Positions 1 through 12,000 of a stretch of DNA of 64,000 nucleotides are shown here, piece after piece (the first letter of the stretch is position 1; each line of letters opens with the position of its first letter). The stretch spans positions 75,876,123 to 75,940,122 of the forward strand of contig OY720636.1 of NCBI GenBank assembly GCA_963169105.1, written 5' to 3'. Source of the stretch: Ceriagrion tenellum (lineage: Eukaryota; Arthropoda; Insecta; Odonata; Coenagrionidae). The notes under the pieces are model-generated. The model did not search any database. It was given only the letters and a program-made list of their open reading frames with translations, and was not told the origin of the DNA. The translations under genes and the position numbers were made by a program.

Positions 1-2946
1 GTATGGATGTGATTGGTTGATGTCGCAAACATTCGCAAGCATATGTCATGAGACGATTTTGTTTTCCGAACGGAGCCCATATTAACGCGCTCAATGCGGG
101 TGGTGAGAATTGTCGTTATTCATGTGTTGGTCTATTTGAACATTTAATAACCTTTTTTATGTATCCGAGAGATCAAATTCAGGTAATATTTTTTTACTAG
201 AAGAGTTAACACAATAACCGATTCCATAACGTTATTGCCTTTATTCAACCCTGTTAACCATAGTTTTATCTAACTTCCGAAAGGAACTCGGCTATGCAGG
301 ATAGAGGAAACTTATTTTGGATTTCTTGCGCATGTTTTTGTGTTTGAATTTCCCAAAGCTCCAAAATTATACGAAGACAATTATTTTTATCTGAAGGCAC
401 GCCTAGGATTCCATAAGTTTTAGTTTAATTTATCAGTGATTATAATAGTTCAATACAGCTACATGCAACTTTCGTATATATGAGGTGTAAAGTAAAATTA
501 CTAGCCTTAATATTACGAATGTCGATGCTTTGAAATTCTGGATCTCCTTGCTGCACTTCGTCTCTTGAAACCAGCATTATTTTTCGTTCACTACTGAGTT
601 AGGCTAGTGGCAGCCCCACATCTTTCCTATCTAATGATTGTCCCTTACATCCTGGTAGTTCGCCCTATGTTACATGGATTAGCTCGCGCGTATGTTTGGA
701 GAAATGATATCATCTTCAAATGATGCATGTCCTAGAAATCATCCATTAGACACCACTTACGCTAAAAAACTCAAGGAGCAGGGTACGCTCACTGAGCATA
801 ATATGTCATCTTTCATATTGTGATTCCAGAACGCAACATTTATATTTTTGCAAATTATTTTATATTTTTCACATATTTTTGATAATAAGAATGGAAAAGA
901 TTAAAAAATAGAAATAAACTATCATGCTGTCTTCACTTGAGCGTTTTAATCCATTTTCCCGTATATTTTTGGGAACATCCAAGACTAAGCACGCATGTGT
1001 AACCACTGGTGACAATTCTAAAGGGTGAAGGATGTATATGCGGATAACAGTTATAAAGTTTCTTATTATCCCTCTTGGTGAATTTTAACGGTATTTTTGG
1101 CCGCTTGACGCATCAACAGCAGTCATCAATGTCAAGATTGGTTTGTTGCTGCTTTCTCCTACATTCTTCTTTCAGCTAGTCGCTTCTTTCTATGCTATGA
1201 GAAAGTTCCAATTGAACATATTTCATATGCTGCCAGGTGTATTCAATCTTATGTTTTTTCATTTATTTTTCTTTCCCACATAGTTATTAAAAGAGAGTTA
1301 TGCCGCAGAATGTGATCTATGAGCTTGCCTCTTTTTCAATGCGGAGTTTTCATCTAACCTCTATTATACTCAGCTCTTCGCTGCACTTCTAAGCGATTCT
1401 CTCCGTTCATTTTAACTCCGTAATTTTTCAACAACATAACATTTCGACAGTTTCATATCTCCTTTGCTCTGCTGCCTTTAACATCCAAGATTCAATGACA
1501 TATAAGAGTATACATAATGCTCCATACATGCGCATGTTTTCACGAATTATTTATTTCGATGCTTGCGTTTATAGCAGTCCCTACACTTCGCTTGCGACAG
1601 AGCGTATTGTCTGCTTCGCCTAATATGCTGTATTTATCTTTCTCGCTTCTTGGTTGAGTAACCAGGCGACGAAAGGAAAATGACGGCTTGATAACATTTG
1701 CCCTCAAATGATGAATGTGGGGACAAAATATTCGGATATGCGCGAGGCACGAAATAGAGATTCTATGGAAGAACAGCGTAAACCGGTGCGCCGACACCTA
1801 CAGCGTCGATAAATTTGAAGAACTGGCGTGAGCTTTTATTGAGCATTAATAGTGAGAATTCCTTTCCAGGAAAGTCCTTAAAAGCTTCCTTCAAGAAGTT
1901 TGCCTGAACGCTCGGTTTTGTGGAAGTGAGCTCCGAATCTAGTCACGGTTGAATGAACCGGCACTTCAATGCGATATTATTCCAGATTCTGAATCAGTCG
2001 TTTTATTGTTTTTTTTACGATTTCGTTCATTCGCGTGAAGTGGCTATAAAGCTGGCTGCTGGTATGCTGGCTGCTGGTATGCTGGCAATGAGGAGTGGAG
2101 CTCTCGCTCTTGAAGCTGGGGGGAGGCAAGAAGAGCGACGACGCATCTGCCAATCGCAGTGACACAAAAAAAACCGGTAGGAACGAACGCATGGTACGTG
2201 AAAGAGTGCTTAGTGTCTTACAGTCGTGGATAAATGTGAACTGTTACGTTATGTGCATTCGTGAGGATTTTAATCCAGCGGGACCTTGTTCAGTCTCGCC
2301 TTACTTAAAACCAGGTATGTACTTAATCGTGCCAGTGTTAACTTTTTCGTCCAATTATTTAAGAATGTTTACTTTTTATTGCTGAAGTTATCCCCTTTAT
2401 AATTCCCTCTCAGAGAAAACAGTTTGTACCTAGAATTCTATATGAGAGATCAAACCCGTAGTGACCCGTATTAAAAGCTCCAAATCTTAAGCTGTGGTTC
2501 ACCGCTAACTTCATAGCTATTCTGTATTAAAATCCAAATAAGTGACTATTGAACTGTGTTTCAGCCAAATACAATAGAGTTTGGGGCGGATATTTTAGGA
2601 AAGTATATCATGGTGAGCATACCGAGTATTTTCGCATCGTGGTATCCTTATATAGCATTCCTATGTTATACGTTACGTAATGTTTGGTAAATGTTTAAAT
2701 ATTCAAATAAAACGACGAAATAAGTGGATTATTGAAAAAAGTCATGGGAACCACCGAGTGAGACTGCTGAATGCGAATGGTGATGTGAGAGCTGATGACA
2801 GACGTGAGTTACACATTTGAATCACAGAACCACTGAAATCAGCCTTCACACGGGTGTATTGTGTAATTTTTTCAACTTTTATCCATGTAATATTGTAAAT
2901 TTTGTAAAATATATTAAATTTTGACTGAAATGCTACTCATCCTTGC
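1..2946. other. 5' flank without recognised genes
   Basis: Only short open frames without family resemblance are present. A perfect 15-bp tandem duplication (gctggctgctggtat twice) sits near 2051-2080. CpG is fairly frequent. No coding exon or RNA gene is recognised. Confidence 0.5.
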
Positions 2947-2954
2947 CTGTAGAG

Positions 2955-3136
2955 CAGCGGTTCTCAACCCTTTGGGGGTCAAACGACCCTTTCACAGGTA
3001 TCGCCTAAGGCTATAGGAAAACACATTTTGCCATGGTCTTATGAAGTAGCAGCGAAAATTATTTTATGGTTAGGGTCACCACAACATGAAGAATTGAATC
3101 TAAGGGTCGCAACATTAGGAAGGTTGAGAACCGCTA
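2955..3136. mobile_element. SPIN-like nonautonomous hAT MITE
   Basis: The terminal inverted repeats are CAGCGGTTCTCAACC and GGTTGAGAACCGCTA (one mismatch). The element is flanked by a perfect 8-bp duplication CTGTAGAG at 2947-2954 and 3137-3144. The interior (GGTCAAACGACCCTTTCAC near the left end; GGTCACCACAACATGAAGA toward the right) resembles, from memory, the SPIN 'Space Invader' hAT family of tetrapods and some invertebrates. It carries no ORF, as expected for a MITE. Confidence 0.85.
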
Positions 3137-3334
3137 CTGTAGAGGGAATTATCCGCCTGTCCACCGACTAATGGTTGTCACAGGATTAAATAAGTTTATG
3201 CATCTTTTGTTAAGGTATTGTTGGTGCTTTTCTCCTTTAGGGGCCAATAGTTATTTTCTTATGATAGTATTACGTTTTAGAATTCAATGAAAGTTTTTTT
3301 TCCCATCCGCGTCTCTAATTTAGAAAAAAAAGAA

Positions 3335-3660
3335 TTGGTTGGTTTGTCATCCAGGGAGGCGACCGACGTCTGAGAATTGCGACATAGAGGACAAGTGTGT
3401 GGATGGTAAAAGGAAGAAGAGTGTATAGGGTGGAGAGCAACCCGGGGACGGCATTAGCTTACTGTTAACGAAAGACTACCAGGGGTCCAGAGTTTAACAT
3501 CTCATGCGTCGGACGGAGCACTCCAATTGAAATACTCCCAAAATGTGACTCTTAAGGATCTAGATTCCAAATGAAAAACCTTTGCCACCATCATGACTCA
3601 AACCCGGGATATTAGAATGCTAAGCTAACACTTCATTAAGAACTCTAACTCGATACCTGC
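3335..3660 (-). repeat. decayed tRNA-derived SINE, copy 1
   Basis: It resembles the copies at 9766-10050 and 24303-24608: shared blocks are 'gaggcgaccgac', 'gcattagc..actcttaacgaaag'-like and 'cggacggagcactc'. Read on the minus strand its head has a B-box-like GGGTTTGAGTC and an A-box-like TTAGCTTAGCAT. It is the most diverged of the three and its ends are uncertain. Confidence 0.55.
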
Positions 3661-3689
3661 TAAAAAAACGGCCTTCTATCGAATTACGT

Positions 3690-5220
3690 AAACACAAATG
3701 TTTCCTCGCTTTTATTTGAGCTAAGGCGTCGAGACGAATCGCAAATGACCTCGCATGGACTGAAAGGCAAAAGTGAAACCTGGAAAGTAGAATTTATCCG
3801 ACTTCAATACGCGTCATTTTCTCGTAAAACTGACATTGGGCATGGATTCTTTCAGAGAAGTGAATTGTAATAATATGCAGGCCCACCTGTTAGCAATTAA
3901 GTTACCTGCTAATGCGATGACGCTAATATCGGTTTTTCGGACTTGAAAATATACCATTCATTGTTTATTGTATGGGAGTCCAAAAATTCCCTCACCAGAG
4001 GGGTTGCACATAAGTTTTAAAAATAAAATTGTAAATATTTCAATTTAAATACACCTTTTTTTACACCTTATTAGCAAAACATTTAAAATATGAAATTCCT
4101 ATTTCTCGGAACTTTTCTGACCCCATGTAGTACTTGAGCTCCAGGTTAGCAGTCGTGAAATATGATATTTTATTAGTGAAATTCTTATATTTTAATAAAC
4201 AATGAAGAATAAGTGAACTGTTGGTATGTGTTTTGGCTCTCTCATTAGCGAGGGATTCTCCTTCAAATCGTGACGCACTTTCGCCTCGAGTTGCTGGAAA
4301 TGGTGAAACAACTTTTAATCAGCTTTCCTTTTCCTCTTGCCTCGATGAAGAGGGTAAGCCCTCGCTGTCTGTCCGGTTGTGTTACAAAAATATCCAGCAA
4401 AAAAGCCTGGCTCTTAGTGCTGGCGATTTTCAACGACAGGTCGATTGAATCTCACAACATCTTACTAGCGGGTATCAGTCTATCTCAGTTTTTTGCAATT
4501 TCCTCGAGTGAGGTTGCAATAGTCGTGGGTGTTCATGGGTGAACTCTTGGTGCCCCACTAAGAAATTGAGTATTCGTAAGCGTGGCGCAGAGAGCGCTGA
4601 GTTCACATGTTGAGTGAATTGGTTCGAGTGTCGAAGGTGAGGTATATTTTAAACTGTAAAACTTGGTTGCATGTATGTGAGAATTCCTGTTATAGCACTT
4701 CGTCATACCGTGATCTCATTAGCGTCTTTCGTTACCTGGGGAATTATATTGTATCTTTTTGGATCCGAAGAAAAACATTCTTAGATTTGGCTGTCATCAG
4801 ATAGAATTCCGAAAATTTGGACGTAAGAGATGTGTAAGTTATTGGTATAAAGTTTAATAAGAGCACGGTTTGGGCATTTTGATCGTCGTGGTGTAGATCT
4901 CAATGTATTATCTGGAAACGATAGGTGCGAAAGTTACATAATAAATGGCCCTCGTATTGGTGAAATAAACTTCGCGATACGGTCATCAGATACAATTCCA
5001 AATATTTTACAGCAATGTTTACTTTAATTCTCTCCTTGCCTTGTTGCATTTGGAAGGCATATCTACAGTGTAGAGCCTACACACACTATCAACCGTCCTA
5101 CGTCTTAAGCGCCCCTTCTTTCGAAAATGACTTAACTTACATTGAAGAAGATGCTGAGAACTTTTTGTATCGTGGCATTATTACGTACTTACAAAGTGAG
5201 ATTTAAATGACCTATCCAAA
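3690..5220. other. 5' flank without recognised genes
   Basis: Several short open frames of 60-90 codons occur, but none shows a known domain or splice-compatible conservation. I see no RNA gene or element boundary. Confidence 0.4.
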
Positions 5221-5228
5221 CATCCAGA

Positions 5229-5440
5229 GAGGACATTAGTGCAGTTGCTGGAGCGGTCATTCACAGGAGTCCTTGGTTCGAATCCAAAGGAAAGCACCTT
5301 CGTACCTCCTCCCCTAAAATCCTCCGGAAGCTATTTTCTCGACACAAAAACAGCGCAGTAAACCGATTATGGCGAGGGGAGAGGATCTGGAACTTCTCGC
5401 CGGGATAAGTTCTTATGTCGTGTGCATAAGTACTTTTTAA
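5229..5440 (+). repeat. tRNA-derived SINE-like repeat, single copy here
   Basis: A perfect B box GGTTCGAATCC at 5275-5285 follows an A-box-like TAGTGCAGTTGCTGG at 5237-5251 with tRNA-like spacing. The flanking sequence does not fold as a mature tRNA, so a SINE head is likelier. The 3' limit is a guess. Confidence 0.45.
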
Positions 5441-6020
5441 TTTAGCACGGTATGAACTTCTAATCTCATCTATTCAGAATACATTTGGTTCGGTCAACCA
5501 GTGCATTAGAGCGATGAAAGTAAGACTATTGGTTCCATGTAGGATAGAAAAAAAAAAGTATACGGGTTCTTCCCAGTTATTAGATGTAGCTATTTCAAAA
5601 TGCAACATAACCTCGGTCGTTACGATTGTGAGATAGATGGACTAGTCACTGGGTATAGTTTTTAATTATTAAGCAATTATACTAAAGGCTTTTTAATTAA
5701 ATAATTCTACTATATATAACCTTAAATATTAGGCTTCTTCTTGCTTCGATCTTTCTGTAATGTTACGCATTCTTCGTTTTTTCAGAGAACCTTAACGGAG
5801 CTATTCCTTCATCAAGAAAATTATACCGTGTTCATTCCCTCAGTCTCTTGCTGTCATCTACTGGAGGAATTTTCTAATTTCCGAGTCGGTCTGCTCTCGC
5901 CACACCCCACTTTATCTCACGAGATTTAGCTACAGCTGGCGCCGGAGTCGACGGGTGGAAAGTCGTCGATTGCCTGCTAGTCATTACTCAGATCGTCTCT
6001 GGCTGAGGGACTGTCCGCCG

Positions 6021-6090
6021 ATGAAAGATTTTCCGCGGCATCGCCATGTCGACGTCCCAGGAGATCGTCTTCTACGTCAACGGCAAAAAG
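6021..6090 (+). promoter_or_regulatory. possible upstream ORF overlapping the XDH start
   Basis: An ATG at 6021 lies 25 nt before the XDH ATG in another frame. Its frame runs over the XDH start, crosses the exon 1/2 junction and stops in exon 2 after 31 codons. It would reduce initiation at 6046 only if transcription starts upstream of 6021, which cannot be seen here. Confidence 0.35.
6046..6090 (+). CDS. XDH: XDH exon 1 (residues 1-15)
   Basis: It begins at an ATG in a good context (gccATGtcg) and encodes the start of the ferredoxin-like domain, ending V-N-G-K-K as in other XDHs. The donor is AAG|GTGAGT, phase 0. No in-frame ATG closer to the family start was seen, so this start is chosen. 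Confidence 0.9.
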
Positions 6091-9000
6091 GTGAGTGGTC
6101 AAAGAGGTGCATTTGCCGGTTTTCCATCTCGTGTGCTCCATATATTACCGCCAATTGTGGGGACTGCACTGTTTTTATTTCATCCTGAGACATTGCCTGT
6201 ACATTCTTCTCATTTGGCATTAGATGATCAGACTGAATAGCTACGAGGTCTTGTATTATATAATTGTATCAGTCATCAGTGATTTGAATGACAATCCCCT
6301 GACTATTTCAAAGGTTTGAGAGATTAGGCATGTAATTATATAACACAGAACTTATTGGTCTCTATGAATTTAAAACATTCCTATAATTTGACCAATTTTT
6401 GTTGTATCATGGAATGCAATATAACCAATTATTTTGTTCTATTGAATCTTACCACATCTTCAGTGAGCAATAAGAAAAATCATTGGCTTTAAGCCGAAAA
6501 CCAAAATAAACACATTTTTCTCACACCATTACATAAGTATGGTGTGCTAAATAGGTTTATTTTGGCATAACGCGATTTTGGCGATTGAAGAATCTGATGA
6601 TTAGTTGTTTCCTCCCTTGAAAATACACCGTCTGTATTACATACACTCTTTTCACTACAATACATAACATTGGTGACTTCTACCTGCATTCGCACCTATC
6701 TATCAGCACGTTAAATCTAGTAATTGCTACCTTTAAAGTGAACCGTATTTGTTTCTCATCTCCTACCGGTCACTTGAATAAGATGAAGATTTATCTCTTG
6801 GCCATTGCTATTTACATGCATTCGGACGGCAGCAAAAATATTGTAAATGGATGACCACGGCAGGTTAACTGAAGTAGAAATATTTACCGCGCTTAGCGCA
6901 TCCCAGGCTTTAGGATTACTAATTCTTACCTTAGTAATGGATTATCACGGCAAAAAGCTTTCAATATGAACAGTGCATAAAAGTAAGTTATTGCTGTCAT
7001 ATTAGGTTTTCTGCTGTAGAACTTTTAAAAATGGACTGAAACTGAGAATGGTTTTCTATATATAATGATAGTTTTAACTGAGTTAATTTTCGTTAAACCT
7101 TATATTTTATCGGTTGTATTTTTGTCTAATTTGTAAAATATTTATAAATATGTAAAATTTGCTCAAAGGAAATCTGGTCTCTTTATCCATAACTCCCTTT
7201 AAATGTCAATCTGAAAATATTATTTTTTTTTCATTTTATTGGTTCTGTGGAGAAAGTTGAATAAATGGAATGAAATTTATTCGTTACATCTATGCTGTGT
7301 CTTTGCCAGGACTGATCGTCGATAGGGCTCGCCAGTTTCTCTCCATTCGTTGAACTAGAGACGCAACGCGCCAGGGACAAGGTCAGATTCAGAAAATTGA
7401 GGTCATGAGGGTTATTACTTTACAGGCCATCAAGAATAAATTAGTTCTCAATAAATTCCCTCCCTATAGTCCGTTCCAATTAACTAGGGCGATGGCCTCC
7501 TCGCGGGAGGGGATAGTGTAGAGGGGTGAGGAAAAGCCTGAGGGGGATATTTTATATCATCTACAGTGTCCGGCTAGCGATTGAGAATTTACCTCCTACG
7601 TGTAAGAGCTGGAATGACGATCGACGTTTCTTGACGTGACAGAAACGGATGGTGGCGTTCGCGAAGCCTGGTGATGTTACGTAATGGCCGATATAATATT
7701 ACGGTATGCGGTAACACGATAATATTACGATTTGGACGTTTAATATTACGATGGCCGGACGTTGATGATAACATCCGCGATTCATAAAATGTGTGTCCAT
7801 AGTTTCCTCCTTAATTTCTTAACTTTACAATGGAGCATTGTCAATCTTCAAGTAGCAGTACTTGTCATCACCTTAGTGGATTAATTGTATTTAATTATAA
7901 TATATGGAAGAGAACAGTTTCTTCGCAACTGTTTATTACTCAATGTGATAAACGTCAAAATTTGGCAATGATACTCTTAGTCAATCTTAATGCACTCTTG
8001 ACGAGAAGTTAAAGGACATGTGAATGACAAATCGCCGTGGGGACATCCCAGACACCAAACCAGATGAAGGAAAGCCGTCGGATTCGTTCGTTTGCATCAG
8101 GCATGAAAACATCGTTGATTAATCCCGCCCTAAGCGGTATTCTCCTTTTTTCGGAGCTGGACGAATCATTCTTGCGCAGCAGGATACTTATGCCGGCCAG
8201 GCTACCGCAAACAGTGATGGGCCACTCCTCCCTTGAATCCTGGAATCTACCAAGAAAATTCTTCGATATTGCTAACTTATTGAAGTATCCAGGGAGTATT
8301 TAGGATTTGGGTGTCATTTGGAAATTTACTATTGATTTTACCGAGTAGATTACTCGCCGAAATTGTGCGGGGATCATTCTGCACAACAACGACTTTGGTC
8401 TCGTTTAATTTTCGAGGGAGTAATACTTTGCAAACCATGCACTATGGCGTCTGTATTTGATGCGTTTTTCTTTGAAAATATTTACTTTTCATTACGTATT
8501 GAACATATTAGCTCGCTTTTGCTCACATCTTAGTTCCTCGGTTTCTTGTGGCATCAAAATCATTCGCAAAATTGAATCCTGGGACAACTCGGTTTGGCGC
8601 AGCAGCATGTGTTATTACCTAGTCAAAGGCTTGATTATAAATTACAGAACTGCCATCAATTTCTATTTATTGTTAAAATTTATCATTATACATAATTAAT
8701 CAACAATTTATCACCACGCCCAGGATGCTTGACGATGGCAGTTTAATTTTTGAACCAGTTATTTATTTTAGACTTTGATAAAGTCATGGCATAATTTATG
8801 CTGGAAAATTATCGAAATTTCCCTACAACCGATACCTCAATGCTTGAAAACCTAAACTCTTAACTCCACCGAAATAATCTGGAGTCATCCTCAATTTTTA
8901 AAGTAGCCGCGCCTCAGCTTCCTCCTTTTTGTATTCAGAATTTTTAGAAAACTAGTGAGCTCCCTCGGTACTTATTCTGATTTCTTAAGACAAGGGTTGC

Positions 9001-12000
9001 ATTTCATTTGATTTTTCAATGCATTCACTGTGAGAACGTGCCAAATAAAATCAAGCATCATCTTCGTACGTATCCATTGCAGTGTTCAGCCCAGATATGA
9101 ATTCTGTATCATCTTCTAAGCCAGGAGCATTCGTGCGGCAGAAGCGTCCAATTAGGGAACCCAAATGCGGCGCGAATCGATTGTTCATCAAAAACTCTTA
9201 CTGGTGATACGTAGGCTATGATAATTCTATACAGAGGTTATTCTAATAATCAATGGTTTATTCTCGTCTTTTACAGGTTGTAGACCAAAATGTGAACCCT
9301 GAATGGACACTACTATATTATTTGAGGAAGAAACGTATCCTTTCCATGATGTATTTTTCCCCAGATAAGGTGGGAGCTTTGGGAGGGAATATTTTTCTTC
9401 GAAAAAATTTTCTCTTGAGCCTGACCAACCCTTTTTTTTTTAATCACCCGGAGTAAGATTTCCTTGACAGATGGTATCTAGTGCACCTCAGCGGCACAAA
9501 GCTGGGATGCGCCGAAGGAGGCTGTGGTGCGTGCACCGTCATGATATCCCGATATGACCATGAGACTAGCAGATTGATGTATCCTTTCGAAGTTTCTGAA
9601 GCCGTCTAGCTTATCGTTTCATTATATTTTAGTTTCCATGTTTCTAGAGGGCATCGTGGCCTCATACACTATTCACCAAATGCGAGAAAGCCTTATATTT
9701 CTGAAGGATTTGACCCGGTTAATTGTAAAGAGGAACTTGATGAACGGGATGAAAGGATGTATTTTATCGGATTGGATTGGATATTTCGGGAGGTGACCGA
9801 CGGCTAAGGTCATTTGCGCCATAGGGGATAGGTAAGGGAAGAAGGGTGGATAGAAACCCGGCGTCGACATTAGCGTACTCTTAGCGAAAGGCGCCAACGG
9901 GCTTAACGTCTCATCCGACAGACGGAGTACTCTACTTGAAGTGCCCTCCACAAGATACTCAGGTAGAGATTGGGTTCCTCTGAAAAACATCCGCCTCTGC
10001 AGGGATTTGAACCCTGGCCGCCCCTTATGGTAGGCGAGTACTGTATTTTATCGTAGCCCGAGAAAGTGACTTGTTTGGCAAAATATCACGTAATTCACAC
10101 ATTCATGGAAACAGGCGGAGAAAAATCCGCTCAATAAAATAAACATTGGTTCCTGTTTTGCGCCACGAGTATGACCGTCGTTATGACGTTAAGAACCTGA
10201 TGCATAGGAAGTATGTTTTACATGTACAGTGGTACCTCGACATACGAGTTTAATTCGTTCCGTAACCTTGCTCGTATGTCAAATTGCTCGTATCTCAAAG
10301 CAATTTTCCCCATTTAAATTAATTGAAATGCCATTAATCCGTTCCAGCTCCCAAAACACCACCTCAGTTGTTTTTGTTAAGTGTTTTTGAATAAGAAAAA
10401 TGTATTTACAAGAAGAAACATTTATTTATAAATAACAAATACATATTCTATAAAAACATAATAAAAGAAAAAGTGAAGTGCTTACGGAAGCGCTTAATTT
10501 TCGTCACTGGTCTTCGCTTTTTTCGTCACGCTTTGCTCATTTTCACCTGCAGATCGTTTAAAAAAACTGTCCAAGGAGGTTTGTTTCTTCCTCCCTTTCA
10601 GGATATTGCGGAAATGAGTTAGGCAAGTTTCGTTGAACAACTCCGATGCACGACCAGTTGCAACTTTTTCGGGGTGATTTTTATCCACGAACTTTACAAC
10701 TTTCTCCCACATTCCCAAGATCTCCTTTATATCTCTTGTAGAGATAACCTCCTCCATCTTTGGCTCCTCTTCAAAACCAATTTTTCGTTGAACCACCGTA
10801 TGCTGCTGCGGATGTAGATCGTGTAACTCCTCGGTTGTCAGCTCCTGAGACTGTTCCTCGACGAGTTCGTTCACATCTCTCTCATCCACCTCCAGACCCA
10901 TGGATTTTCCCAGAGAAACAATGTCCTCTACCACTGACACTTCGGGTTCCAATCCTTCGAAGGCCCTTTCAGCTACAGCCTCAGGCCACAGCTTCTTCCA
11001 TGCAGAGGTAAAGGTCCTCGTTGTAACACCCAGCCAGGCCTGATCAATAATTCTTAGGCATATCACGATGTTAAAGTGGTCCTTCCAGAACTCTCGAAGG
11101 GTTAGGTTTGTGTTCTCCGTCAACTCAAAGCAGCGCCGAAAAATGTGCTTGGTGTACAACTTCTTAAAATTAGAAATCACCTGCTGATCCATGGGCTGCA
11201 GGATAGGAGTGGTGTTGGGTGGTAGGTAGAGAACCTTTATAAACTTGAACTCTTCGAGTAAATCATCTTCGAGATTTGGTGGGTGAGCAGGGGCATTGTC
11301 GAGGACGAGAAGGGCTTGCATGGGTAGGTTGTTTTCCTGTAGATATTTTTTAACAGAAGGGCCAAACACCAGGTTTATCCACTCCACAAAGAATTTCCTG
11401 GTGACCCACGCCTTCGGATTTGCCCTCCACATAACTTGCAGTTTTTCTTTTAAAATCTTATGTGACTTAAAGGCTCTGGGATTTTCCGAATGGTATTCTA
11501 GCAGAGGCTTGATTTTGCAGTCGCCACTCGCATTGGCGCAAAGTGCTAGAGTTAATCTATCCTTCATGGGTTTGTGACCTGGCATCGTCTTCTCCTCTGC
11601 CGTTATGTAAGTCCTATTCGGCATCCTTTTCCAGAAAAGCCCTGTCTCGTCACAGTTGAAGACTTGCTGGGGGTTGTATCCTTTGGCTTCTATCAGTTCG
11701 GAAAACGTTTTGATGTAAACCTCAGCTGCCTTCACATCCGAACTTGCTGCCTCACCATGCCTGACGACGGAGTGAATGCCGGTCCTTTTCCTAAAGTTGT
11801 CAAACCAGCCCCGACTGGCTTTAAACGAGTCTTCCGATTCTTCGTTTGTGGATGTGTGTGGGATCTACTTCAGCAAATCACCGTAAATCGCTCGTGCCTT
11901 CTCACATATGATGCTTTGTGTTAAGGTTCCTCCTTGAAGCGGCTTCTCTGTCACCCACACCATCAGTAGTTTCTCCATCTTTTCATGGAGAGAGGTCCGG

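Noticed and set aside
1540..2385. Small open frames on both strands upstream of XDH
   Set aside because: Short, overlapping on opposite strands, and including a 15-bp tandem repeat; no evidence of coding.
5229..5290. Functional tRNA gene on the + strand
   Set aside because: A and B boxes are present, but acceptor and anticodon stems do not form and no mature tRNA identity emerges; SINE head preferred.
7694..7749. TAATATTAC repeats as an integrated ssDNA-virus origin
   Set aside because: No Rep-like frame lies nearby and the repeats do not sit in a stem-loop; a small tandem repeat explains them.
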